NCBI GenBank assembly: GCA_963807235.1
Contig: CAWEBF010000023.1
Coordinates: 1 to 64,000, forward strand
Reading direction: 5' to 3'
Origin: CAWEBF01 sp963807235
GTDB lineage: Bacteria; Acidobacteriota; Vicinamibacteria; Vicinamibacterales; UBA2999
DNA length: 64,000 nucleotides
Each line of letters begins with the position of its first letter. Position 1 is the first letter of the stretch. The notes under the pieces were generated by a model. That model made no database searches, was not told the DNA's origin, and worked only from the letters and a program-made list of their open reading frames with translations. Position numbers and translations under genes: made by a program. Positions 55,212 through 64,000 of the stretch are shown one piece after another.

Positions 55212-58033
55212 ATGCCCGAGTGGAAAGAGACCGTCAACCTGCCGCGCACCGGGTTCCCGATGAAGGCGAACCTGCAGACCGCGGAGCCCGAGGCCAACGC
55301 GCGGTGGGAGGCCATGGACCTCTACGCGCGATCCAGGAACGGCGCAAGGACGCGCCCTCCTTCGTGCTGCACGACGGACCGCCGTACGCCAACGGGCAGA
55401 TCCACCTCGGCACCGCGCTCAACAAGATCCTGAAGGACCTGGTGATCCGGTCGAAGTCGATGGCCGGCTTCGGCGTGCCCTTCGTGCCCGGCTACGACTG
55501 TCACGGCCTGCCCATCGAGTTGCGCGTGGACCGCGAGCTGGGCTCGAAGAAGCGGGAGATGTCGCGCGCCGACATCCGCCGCGCGTGCCGCGCGTACGCC
55601 GAGCGGTTCATCGGCGTGATGACCGGCGAGTTCAAGCGCCTGGGCGTGATGGGCGAATGGCACCACCCGTACCTGACGATGGACTACCGCTACCAGGCGG
55701 ACATCGTCCGCGCGCTGGGACGGTTCGTCGAGCAGGGGCTCGTGTACAAGGGCAAGAAGCCGGTGCACTGGTGCATCCACTGCCGGACGGCGCTGGCCGA
55801 GGCCGAGGTGGAGTACGCCGACCACACCTCGCCGTCCATCTACGTCGAGTTTCCGCTGGCTCAGGAGAGCGCGGCGACGCTCGCCGAGCGGGTGCCAGCC
55901 TTGGCCGGGAAGCCGGTGTCGGTCCTCATCTGGACCACCACGCCCTGGACGATCCCCTCGAACCTCGGCATCGCCTTTCACCCGGAGTTCGACTACGCCG
56001 CCTACCCGGTGGACGGCGGCGCCGTAATCGTGGCCGAGGCGCTGGCGCAGCGCGTGGCCGCCGCCGTGGGGCGCGAGCTGACCACACCGGTGGCCCGCAT
56101 GAAGGGCGAGACGCTGGAGGGCATCTCCTTCCAGCACCCGCTCTACGATCGCGTGTCGAAGGGCGTGCTGGGCGACTACGTGACGCTCGAGCAGGGAACC
56201 GGGGCCGTGCACACGGCCCCGGGCCACGGCGCCGACGACTTCCTGACCGGCGTGAAGTACGGCCTCGATATCTACGCCCCGGTCGGGCCTGGCGGGCACT
56301 TTCTGGAGGACGTGGGCCTGTTCGCGGGCCTGCGCGTCTTCGACGCCAACCCGAAGGTCGAGGAGGCGTTGCACGCACGGGCCCGGCTGTGGCACCGCGA
56401 GAACTTCGAGCACCAATACCCGCACTGCTGGCGCTGCCACAACCCGGTGATCTTCCTGGCCACCTCCCAGTGGTTCGTTCGCATGGACGGCGATCCGGTG
56501 ATCCTCTGCGAGGACGGCCAGAAGCGGACGCTGCGACAAGCCGCCCAGTACGCGATCGATCACCAGGTCCGGTGGATCCCATCCTGGGGTCGCGACCGCA
56601 TCTTCAACATGGTCACGAACCGGCCGGACTGGTGCATCTCGCGCCAGCGCGCCTGGGGCGTGCCGATCCCCGCCGTGGACTGCGAGGCGTGCCGCGAGGC
56701 GGTGCTCACGCCGGAAATGGTGCGGATGGCCGGCGACGTGTTCGAGCAGCACGGGGCCGACGCCTGGTACGAGCGCCCGCTCGAAGAGTTCCTGCCCAAG
56801 GGGCTCGCCTGCCCCAAGTGCGGCGGCACGTCCTTCGAGCGCGAGCAGGACATCCTGGACGTGTGGTTCGACTCCGGGTCCAGCCACGAAGCGGTGCTGC
56901 CGCGATGGGAGGGCCTGCGCTGGCCATCCGACATGTATCTCGAGGGCAGCGATCAGCACCGGGGCTGGTTCCAGAGCTCGCTGCTGGTCGCGCTGGCCAC
57001 GCGGGGGCGGCCCCCCTACAAGGAGGTCCTCACCCACGGCTTCCTGATCGACCTGGAAGGCCGCAAGATGTCGAAGTCGGTGGGGAACGTGATTGCCCCG
57101 CAGGCCATCATCCAGGAGAGCGGCGCCGAGATCATCCGCCTGTGGGTGGCGATGACGGAGTTCACGGAGGAGCTGCGCGTCAGCAAGGAGATCCTGACGC
57201 GCGTGGTGGACACCTACCGCAAGCTGCGCAACACCTGCCGCATCCTGGTCGCCAACCTCTACGACTTCGATCCGGCCGTGGACATGCTGCCGCTCGCGTC
57301 GCTGGACGCCGTGGATCGGTTCGCGCTGGCACGTTTTGCGGACGCCGACGCGCGCATCAGGCGCGGCTACGCGGAGTACGACTTCTCCACCGTGGCCCAG
57401 ACACTCAACACGCTGGTGACGGTCGAGCTGAGCGCGTTCTACGTGGACGTGACCAAGGACCGGATGTACACCTTCGCCGCCGGCTCGAAGGCAAGGCGCT
57501 CGACCCAGACCGCCATGTACCGCATGTGCGACGGGCTGGCGCGGCTGCTGGCGCCGATTCTGCCGGTGACGGCCGACGACTTGTGGCGGCACATGCCGGG
57601 GAAGCGATCCGAATCGGTGCACCTGGAGCGCTTCGCGCCGGCCGATGACGCGGCCGACTCGGCACTGGTCGCCACGTGGAACCGTCTGCTCGCCGTGCGT
57701 GAGGCGGTGAACGCGGCGCTGGAACAGAAGCGCAAGGACAAGGTGATTGGCACCTCACTGGGGGCCCGCGTGGTGCTCACGGCATCAGGTCCCGTGGCCG
57801 CGCTGCTCGATGCGCACCGCGCCGACCTGCCCATGCTGTTCATCGTGTCGGACCTCGAGCTGCGGCTCGGACCGGCCGACGGTCCCGATACGGTCACCGT
57901 GGAAATCGAGCGCGCGCCTGGCACGAAGTGCGAGCGATGCTGGCGGATTGTCCCGGCCACGAGCGCGGACCCGGCCTGGGCGGGGCTGTGCACGCGTTGC
58001 GTGGACGCGCTGGCCGAGCCGGCGGCGCGCTGA
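55212..58033 (+). CDS. ileS: Isoleucyl-tRNA synthetase, one frameshift near the start
   Basis: IleS charges tRNA-Ile. Key motifs are HIGH-like (DGPPYANGQIHLGTA), the editing domain region (WTTTPWTIPSNLG), KMSKS (LEGRKMSKSVGN) and a C-terminal zinc finger CERCWR with CTRC. It starts at ATG 55212 (MPEWKETVNLPRTGFPMKAN); the frame changes near 55328, just before KDAPSFVLHDG, and then stays open to the end. About 940 residues, normal for bacteria. The 6 bases to lspA and the following lgt suggest an ileS-lspA-lgt operon. Confidence 0.95.
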
Positions 58034-58040
58034 GCCCCGC

Positions 58041-58535
58041 GTGACCCGTACCCGGACGCTCGTCGCCATTGCCGGCCTGGTCGTCGTGGTCGATCAGCTC
58101 ACGAAGCTGATCGTCAGGCGGCAGTTCGAGCTCCACGACAGCCTGCCGGTCGTCCCCGGCTTCTTCAGCCTGACGCGGGTGCACAATACCGGGGCGGCGT
58201 TCGGGATGCTGAATGCCGTGGAGATACCATACAAGGCGGCCGTGCTGACCGTGGTCCGAATCGCGGCCCTTGGCGGCCTGACGTTCTTCGCCGCCACGCT
58301 GCCGGCCACGCATTGGCTGGCACGGGTGGGGATTGCGCTCGTGGTCGGAGGGGCGGCCGGCAATCTGGTGGACGGCTTGACGCTTGGCTACGTTGTGGAC
58401 TTCTTCGACTTCTACTGGAACGCCTGGCACTTCTGGGCGTTCAATGTCGCGGACGCATCGATTTCGGTCGGGATGGCGCTCGTCATCCTGGACCAGCTCG
58501 GAGTAGGACGTCACCGTGTATCCGGAACTGTTTAA
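58041..58535 (+). CDS. lspA: Lipoprotein signal peptidase (signal peptidase II)
   Basis: LspA removes the signal peptide from prolipoproteins in the inner membrane. The 164-residue protein has four TM helices and both catalytic-aspartate regions: GGAAGNLVDGLTLGYVVDF and FNVADASISVGM. VVVDQLTKLIVRR and RVHNTGAAFGML are family signatures. GTG at 58041 is 7 bases after the ileS stop. It overlaps lgt by 20 bases. Confidence 0.94.
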   Translation: MTRTRTLVAIAGLVVVVDQLTKLIVRRQFELHDSLPVVPGFFSLTRVHNTGAAFGMLNAVEIPYKAAVLTVVRIAALGGLTFFAATLPATHWLARVGIALVVGGAAGNLVDGLTLGYVVDFFDFYWNAWHFWAFNVADASISVGMALVILDQLGVGRHRVSGTV

Positions 58536-59328
58536 CGTCGGCCCGCTGACCATCTACTCGTACGGCGTGCTGCTGGCGGCGTCCTATCTGCTGGGCCTGC
58601 GCCTGGCGATGTCGCGAGCCAGGAAGTGGGGCCTCGACGCCAATCGGGTGCTGGACCTCGGGATCTACATCATCATCGCGGCGCTTATCGGGGCGAAGCT
58701 CCTGCTCCTCATCGTGGACTTCGACCAGTTCAGCACGTCACCCGCGGACCTCTTGTCCCTGGCGCGCTCGGGCGGCGTTTTCTACGGCGGGCTGCTTCTC
58801 TCCGTCGCGGTGGCCTTCTGGTACATCGCCAGGCACGGCATGCCCTTCTGGACCACGTGCGACGTGTTTGCTCCGGGCATCGCGCTGGGTCACGTGACCG
58901 GCCGGCTGGGCTGCTTCGCGGCCGGTTGCTGTTACGGCAAGGCGACGACGGTGCCGTGGGCGGTCGTGTTCACCGATCCCGCCGCGGCGGCCAACGTCGG
59001 GACGCCGCTCGGCATCCCCCTGCACCCGACGCAGCTGTACGAAGCGGGCGCCGAGCTTCTGATCCTCGGCGTGCTGCTCATGGCGGAACGGCGGGGCCGC
59101 GGGTTCGCCGGCCGCACTTTCTGGGCGTACATGTTCTGTACGCGGTGTCGCGGTTCGTGATCGAGTTCTATCGGGGCGATCCGCGCGGCACGTGTCTTCG
59201 GGGTCCTGTCCACCTCGCAGTTCATCTCGGTGGTGCTGGCGCCGCTCAGCCTCGTGATGTTGGCGTGGCTGGCGCGGCTGAAGCCGACGGCCCCGCAGGA
59301 AGCCCGCGCGCGCCGCCGTGCGGCCTGA
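58516..59328 (+). CDS. lgt: Prolipoprotein diacylglyceryl transferase, two frameshifts
   Basis: Lgt attaches diacylglycerol to the lipobox cysteine, the step before LspA. The signature HVTGRLGCFAAGCCYG is present, with IYSYGVLLAASYLLGLRLAM at the start, SGGVFYGGLL and HPTQLYEAGAELL. The frame changes near 59137, then reads LYAVSRFVIEFYRGDPRGT, and near 59190, then LSTSQFISVVLAPLSLVML, and stops at 59326. These conserved blocks appear in the right order, so the gene is probably intact in the organism. About 270 residues. The rluD GTG lies inside its last codons. Confidence 0.9.
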
Positions 59329-60307
59329 GCCTCTCACGTTCATCGCCGGCGCCGAACACGAAGGGCAGCGGCTCGACCGCTTTCTGGTCTCGGTGCTGGA
59401 GTCATACTCCCGGTCACAGATCCAGAAGCTGATCGCCGACGGGCTGGTGACGCTCGGCGCGCGCGTGGCCAAAGCCAACACCGCCCTCAAGGCAAACACC
59501 GCTGTTAAAGCAAACACTGTCCTGCGCGTTGGGGAGAGCGTCGAAGTGCAGCTTCCGGAGCCGGTCGCCGCCGAAGCCGCCGCCGAAGCCCTGCCCATCG
59601 AGGTGCTGTACCAGGACGCGGACGTGGCCGTGATCGACAAGCCCGCCGGCATGGTGGTGCATCCCGGCGCGGGTCACCCGTCGGGCACGCTGGTCAACGC
59701 GCTCCTGCACCACATGGAGGACCTGAGCGGCATCGGCGGCGAGCTGCGGCCCGGCATCGTGCACCGGCTGGACCGCGGCACTTCCGGCGTGATGGTCGTG
59801 GCCAAGCACGACGCCGCCCACCAGGAGCTGGCGCGGCAGTTCCACGATCGCGAGGTGGAGAAGGAATACATCGCGCTCGTGTGGGGCGTGGTGCAGGCGG
59901 GCCGCCGCATCGACGCCGCGATCGGCCGCGACGCGGCCGATCGCCTGAAGATGTCGGCGCGAGCCAAGCATGCGCGCCACGCCGTCACGCGCATCACGCG
60001 GGCGATGCCACTGCCCGGGCTCACGCTCTGCCAGGTGGCGATCCACACGGGGCGCACGCACCAGATCCGCGTGCACCTGAGCGCGATCGGGCATCCGATC
60101 GTCGGCGACTCGGTGTACGGCGGCGTGCATCGCCGCGTGGCCGGCGACATCAGGGCCGTGCAGCGGCTGGAGCGCCCGTTCCTGCACGCGGCGCGCCTGG
60201 TGTTCCACCACCCCACGGACCGGCGCCGCATGGAGTTCATGGCGCCGCTGCCGGGCGACCTGCAGAGCGTCCTCGACGATCTCGTGACGCGCGCCGAGAA
60301 CGCCTGA
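59318..60307 (+). CDS. rluD: Large-subunit rRNA pseudouridine synthase, RluD type
   Basis: This enzyme isomerises uridines in 23S rRNA. The N-terminal S4 domain (about 1-75) is followed by the catalytic domain with HRLDRGTSGVMVVAK (the catalytic Asp), VIDKPAGMVVHPG and GRTHQIRVHLSAIGHPIVGD. The 329-residue length is normal. The S4 domain carries an unusual tandem triplet of 18-bp units (59471-59524) coding for KANTAL, KANTAV and KANTVL. GTG at 59318 overlaps the lgt end. It is followed by a heptamer repeat array. Confidence 0.93.
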   Translation: MRPEPLTFIAGAEHEGQRLDRFLVSVLESYSRSQIQKLIADGLVTLGARVAKANTALKANTAVKANTVLRVGESVEVQLPEPVAAEAAAEALPIEVLYQDADVAVIDKPAGMVVHPGAGHPSGTLVNALLHHMEDLSGIGGELRPGIVHRLDRGTSGVMVVAKHDAAHQELARQFHDREVEKEYIALVWGVVQAGRRIDAAIGRDAADRLKMSARAKHARHAVTRITRAMPLPGLTLCQVAIHTGRTHQIRVHLSAIGHPIVGDSVYGGVHRRVAGDIRAVQRLERPFLHAARLVFHHPTDRRRMEFMAPLPGDLQSVLDDLVTRAENA

Positions 60308-60316
60308 GGGACGTAA

Positions 60317-60379
60317 ATTCACAATGCACAATTCACAATTCACAAACTGCAGACCTGGAGCCTGAAGCCAGGAGCCTGA
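60317..60379 (+). repeat. Heptamer tandem repeat array
   Basis: Nine in-phase 7-bp units lie between rluD and the NUDIX gene: ATTCACA, ATGCACA, ATTCACA, ATTCACA, AACTGCA, GACCTGG, AGCCTGA, AGCCAGG, AGCCTGA. The first four match 6058-6085 almost exactly, and the last four resemble 41043-41070. The array ends one base before the NUDIX ATG, so it forms the whole leader region of that gene. Confidence 0.75.
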
Positions 60380-60380
60380 A

Positions 60381-60926
60381 ATGACCGACAAGGCCGCAGT
60401 CCCTCACGCCGTGCGCGTCGTTCACGCTGGGCGCGTGTTCACGGTGCAAGTCGAATCGATCACGCTGCCCAACGGCATGCCGCTCGAAGCGGAGATCGTG
60501 CGGCACCCCGGTTCGGTGGTGGTGGTGCCGGTGGCCGACGACGGTGCGCTGGTGCTGGTGCGCCAGTACCGCCATGCGGTCGGCCGGCACGTCTGGGAGC
60601 TGCCCGCCGGCACGTTGAAGCCGGGCGAGGAGCCCGAGGCGGCCGCGATGCGCGAGTGCCAGGAGGAGATCAGCCTGATCGCCGGGCGGCTGGACTATCT
60701 AGGCGCCTACTACCCGACGCCCGGCTACTGCGACGAGGTGATGCACTTCTATCGCGCCACGGGCCTTCGACGCCCCGGCGCCAGACGACCCGAGGCGCAC
60801 GCCGACGAGGATGAGGACATCGAAACGCGCGCGTTCGACCGCGACGCCGTGCGCGGGATGATCGCGGCTGGCGAGATCGTGGATCTGAAGACGATCGGGG
60901 GGATGGCGTTGTTGCCGCGCGACTGA
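60381..60926 (+). CDS. NUDIX hydrolase, ADP-ribose pyrophosphatase-like
   Basis: The 181-residue cytoplasmic enzyme hydrolyses a nucleoside diphosphate linked to another group. The Nudix box begins GTLKPGEEPEAAAMRE and closes with CQEEISL, with the usual spacing of G, E, RE and EE but Ser in place of the final Gly. LVLVRQYRHAVGRHVWELPA before it is characteristic of the ADP-ribose pyrophosphatase group. The gene starts one base after the heptamer repeat; no clear Shine-Dalgarno is present apart from AGGAGCC within the repeat itself. Confidence 0.88.
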   Translation: MTDKAAVPHAVRVVHAGRVFTVQVESITLPNGMPLEAEIVRHPGSVVVVPVADDGALVLVRQYRHAVGRHVWELPAGTLKPGEEPEAAAMRECQEEISLIAGRLDYLGAYYPTPGYCDEVMHFYRATGLRRPGARRPEAHADEDEDIETRAFDRDAVRGMIAAGEIVDLKTIGGMALLPRD

Positions 60927-60934
60927 TGTGGTCT

Positions 60935-61907
60935 TCACGCGATGAAGTCGATCTCGCGGCCGACACCACGAAGCTGGGCAGCCTCGTAAATCGCCCAAGC
61001 CGCGACAACGTCCTGGAACGCCAGGCCGACACCTCCGTAAACCGTCACCTGTTCCGAGGAGCTGCGGCCAGGGTGCAACCCCGCGAGCACTTCGCCCAAC
61101 TCCGCCGCTACAGCGTCCGAACCGATGCCGACTCCCCCGAGGGCACCCATCTCGACAGCGAGCATTCGATTGTCGCAGACGAACAAGGCGTTGCGAATCA
61201 CGGCGGCAGCCACTTCCGCCTTGCCAGGCTCATCGGGCCTAGTGTCGTCACGTGCGTGCCAGGAGCGAGCATTCCCGCCAGAATAAAGGGTTCTCTCGCC
61301 CAACGTGGGCTAGTGAACACGACTCGCGGCCTCGCGTATACGGGCATCGGCGACGGACTCGACGGCCTCCACGACCATATCCGAAGTTCCGATGACAACT
61401 CGCGCGCGAATGTAGCTGCCCGCTCCGGCACACACATCGTAGACCGACGCTTTATGGAGCCGCCGAAGGGCGGCGAACGAGCGAAGCTGGCACCGTCCTT
61501 GAACACCGGCACCGATGACAGCGACTGTCTCCGCTTCCTTGCAGGCGAGCACGTCCGCGGCGAGAGCGCCCGCAAGTCCCGTTCGCACCGCCGTAAGGTG
61601 CGTCGAGTCCATCACCGCAAGGAGTTCCCCGGTCTCAAGGCCGTGCAAACACAGCACGCCGCGGAATTGCCGGGCTCTGACCCGGAAACTTCGCGTGTAC
61701 CTTCACTGAATACGCAGGGATGCCAGGCGTGGTGCCCGGAAACAAGACGGTCGCCGTGCCAAGTCCCGGCAGTTGAGAACGGACCCGATGTGCTTTGGCC
61801 GCCGGACTGGTGGAGTAGTTGATGAACGCCTGGCGAAGACCCGCAAGCAGCGTCATCGGATCGAGCAGCGACTCTATCTCGGACCTGATCAACAGCAGCG
61901 TGGACAT
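60935..61907 (-). CDS. Ornithine cyclodeaminase / mu-crystallin family protein, frameshifted
   Basis: The joined product is about 320 residues: MSTLLLIRSEIESLLDPMTL, AHRVRSQLPG and SVKVHAKFPG at the start, the Rossmann motif VAVIGAGVQGRCQLRSFAAL in the centre, GTHVTTLGPDEPGKAEV and GGVGLAFQDVVAAWAIYE at the end. This is the family of NAD(P)-dependent cyclodeaminases and imine reductases; substrate could be ornithine, another amino acid or an imine. The frame changes near 61650, 61320 and 61245. It lies 13 bases after the porin stop on the same strand. Confidence 0.75.
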
Positions 61908-61920
61908 CGATTCTGCTGCT

Positions 61921-63124
61921 CTACGGCAACTCGAGCTGGAAGCGCGTACCCGCGGTCCAGTAGGGCCGTCCTTGCCGGCCTCGGGCGCGGAGCGGTCGTC
62001 GCTGAACGTGTCCACGCCGCCGTTCACCAGGACGCGCGCCCACCGCATCGGCTGCCATGACGCAGTCAGGGTGGCAGATCGCGCGGCGCGCGCGCGGATG
62101 TCGGTGGCCCGAAGGCGCGTGCTGTCGCGCCCGGTGTCCGGGCCGGTGTCGTCGAAGCCGAGGCCATCGAGGCGAATCCCCAGGTCGAACTCGCGCAGGC
62201 GTGCACGCGGCTGGCCCTGCGCGCGGCGCCCGAACTGTCTGACGAGCGACACGCTCCACCCGATCGTCTCGACACTGGGCAGGTCCTCGAAGTCGAGGCC
62301 CTGCTCGTCGCGCGAGTCCGCCACGCGAAGTCCCTCGGCCGTCACGCCGCCACGGCCCAGGCGACCACTCGACGTCGCCGCCGAAACGAACCCGGCGGCC
62401 ATCGACGTACACACGGTCGAAGAAGCGATATCCCGAGGAGGTGCGGCCGTCGATGCCGTTGGCCGCAAGCTCGTCCACCGCGTCGGTTCGTCCCAGCGCC
62501 GCCGATCCCGCAATCTCCACGTCGCGGAATGCGTCCCACACCACACGCCCCGCCGAGGTCAGCTTGGCCCTGGAGCCGCGACCGCGCCCGTCGCCGGCGA
62601 AGACGCCGACCTCGTAGTCCACGCGTCCGAGGTCGCCCAGGACCATCGCGCCCACGTCTCGTCCCGCCGCAGCCAGCTGCGCCAACGCCGGCCGCTCCAT
62701 GAAATCCAGCGTCCGCGCCGACGCGTCGTAGTCGCGGCTGCCCGGCACCTTGAACTGGCCCGCCTGGAGCTCGATGGTCCGCGAGAAGGGCCAGCGGCCG
62801 TACGCGTCGCGCACGAACGTGTCGTCCAGGTCCTGCGGATCGACGGTCACTTCGTAGACGAGTCGCCCGACCCGTCCATCCACGCCGACACGGGCACGCC
62901 GCACCTGCAAGGTGTCGTGCACCAGCCGCCCCGAGCCTGGTGTCACCGGCCAGTCGGGAAAACCTCGCCAGTCGAACTGGACATAGCCCCGTGGTGCAAT
63001 CTCGAACCGCGTGTTCTGGGCCTGTGGGGTCTCGGTGGTTTGCGCGTACGCGGCTCGCGGTCGCTACGAACGACAACAGGGCTCCGAGCACCACGCGGGA
63101 CCGTGTGAGCGGGCGTCGCATCAT
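61921..63124 (-). CDS. Phosphate-selective porin O/P-like outer-membrane protein, frameshifted
   Basis: The protein, about 400 residues, has a signal peptide (MMRRPLTRSRVVLGALLSFV) and an outer-membrane barrel: FEIAPRGYVQFDWRGF, LQVRRARVGVDGRVGRLVYE, IELQAGQFKVPGS, SSGYRFFDRVYVDG and the barrel end YWTAGTRFQLELP. Together they match the porin O and P family that lets anions, often phosphate, cross the outer membrane. The frame changes near 63050, 62355 and 61960. The tandem ATG overlaps the stop of the CotH gene. Confidence 0.78.
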
Positions 63125-64000
63125 GGCGCCACTCCAAGCGCCCGGCGAACCGCGGCGACGCGATTCGTGTAGGAGGCGATCAGGCCGTTGGCGCCGAACA
63201 GCACGGCGTCGAACTGCGCGGCGCCGCCAGCAAAGGTACGGCCCGGCCGTCTCGCCTTCGGCGCCGATGACGAACGGCGCGATGCGCGCCTGCTCAGAAC
63301 GAAGGATGGCGCTCACGCGCGCGGGCTCGAACGAGGTGTTCAGAAGGTCCTCGACATGTGCGCGGTAGGCGGCGCGATACACCGGATCGTCCATGAAGAA
63401 GCGAATCAGCGGCCAGTTGGCGCCGATCGCCTGGTGGAACAGGTCGACGGTCGCCGCGCCTCCGGCAGCCACCCCCGAGACCACCGCCGCCGGACATGGC
63501 CAGGTCGTGATCCCACGGGATCCAGAACAGCCGGTCACGGTGCCGGGGGCTGCCATACACGTAGTAGTTGTGGGCCGACAGCCCACCGTAGGTATCGAAG
63601 TTCCCCACGATTGTGTTGGCGGCCAGCCATCGCAGAAATCCATTCACCTCGAAGCGCGCCTCGATTCGGCGGCGCCAGGCGTCCCGATCGGTCCGCGAGG
63701 CGTTCACGGCGGCGATCGCGTCCTCGATGTCGGTCCAATCCTCGTCGTCGGCGTTGGTGCGTTTGGGGAAGTTGTTGCGGTTGAACACGGTCCACCGGCC
63801 GCCGGTTCCGTTTGGTTTGTATAGGTTTCCGTCGTCGGACCCGAAGAGGCGAATGAGATACGGCGAGTCGGGCACCTCGGTCATGGTGTAGAGCCCGAGG
63901 TAACCGGGGCCGGCGCCGGTGTCGAGGAACACGCGGACAAACGCGCGTACGCGCCACGGGCAGTGCGGCATCGCGCAGCAAATCGGTCACGACCTTGGCC
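63121..64000 (-). CDS. CotH-family protein (atypical kinase fold), partial and frameshifted
   Basis: This is the C-terminal part of a CotH-like protein; the start is beyond the right edge. FVRVFLDTGAGPGYLGLYTM, NLYKPNGTGG, FLRWLAANTIVGNFDTYGG and the catalytic-type FWIPWDHDLAMSG are the diagnostic words. CotH proteins are secreted or surface kinases with a simplified protein-kinase fold. The frame changes near 63960, 63490 and 63235. Its TGA overlaps the start of the porin gene, so the two are coupled. Confidence 0.75.

Noticed and set aside
55322..57622. 766-codon open frame antisense to ileS
   Set aside because: High-GC shadow of a conserved essential gene; composition rich in H, R, A and G, with no family motif.

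Overview
The window is high-GC chromosomal DNA with 56 annotated protein-gene loci (including one kinase remnant) and one tRNA. It most resembles an uncultured Acidobacteriota, perhaps of the Vicinamibacteria type. That placement is inferred from many GGMGEVY-type Ser/Thr kinases with TPR or PD40 sensor halves, the DUF2950/DUF3300 pair, PEP-CTERM and PD40 secreted proteins, and an ECF-sigma/kinase pair. No rRNA, CRISPR array, integrase or transposase is visible. About 20 genes carry single-base indels, and one 290-bp stretch near 35.2 kb is poly-C junk inside a gene. I read most of these as consensus errors, so broken genes are annotated at full extent with approximate frameshift positions.

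Layout. 0-4.7 kb (minus): secreted protein, addB, addA (recombination helicase-nuclease). 4.7-6.9 kb: two copies of a two-hairpin dispersed repeat, a phased DnaA-box-like cluster and a heptamer-repeat inverted structure around DUF1326 and DUF523 genes. 6.9-10 kb: exported cytochrome c/copper-monooxygenase-like protein, a secreted companion and a PEP-CTERM protein. 10.2-15.2 kb: tRNA-Ala, a two-component system and a PD40 secreted protein. 15.3-28.4 kb: two paralogous kinase-TPR genes flanking a set of outer-membrane and secreted proteins (barrel, HAF-repeat protein, HEAT-PQQ fusion), then a kinase remnant and an L-asparaginase. 28.4-38 kb: DUF2950/DUF3300, a glycolipid-binding domain protein, an exported glyoxalase-like protein, DUF5655, a kinase-PD40 receptor, rhomboid, a zinc-ribbon protein, a MobA-like transferase and a cold-shock protein with a clear promoter.

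38-41 kb (minus): a tight operon erpA - Fur/ferritin-like fusion - PHP phosphoesterase - ABC ATPase that has lost its catalytic motifs; it looks like an iron/Fe-S or oxidative-stress module. 41-49.6 kb: class I fumarase diverging from an exported methyltransferase, then bioY, thiD, moaE, moaD, prfA, prmC, a HIT protein and an M28 peptidase. 50.2-54.4 kb: ECF sigma factor, membrane Ser/Thr kinase, secreted protein and a solute-binding protein in one direction, plausibly one signalling unit. 54.4-61 kb: HAD phosphatase diverging from ileS-lspA-lgt-rluD-NUDIX. 61-64 kb (minus): CotH-like kinase, phosphate-selective porin and an ornithine-cyclodeaminase family enzyme.

Genes are packed tightly: 4-nt start/stop overlaps are common, several convergent pairs almost touch, and several divergent pairs share very short promoter regions with -10-like boxes on both strands, suggesting leaderless mRNAs.
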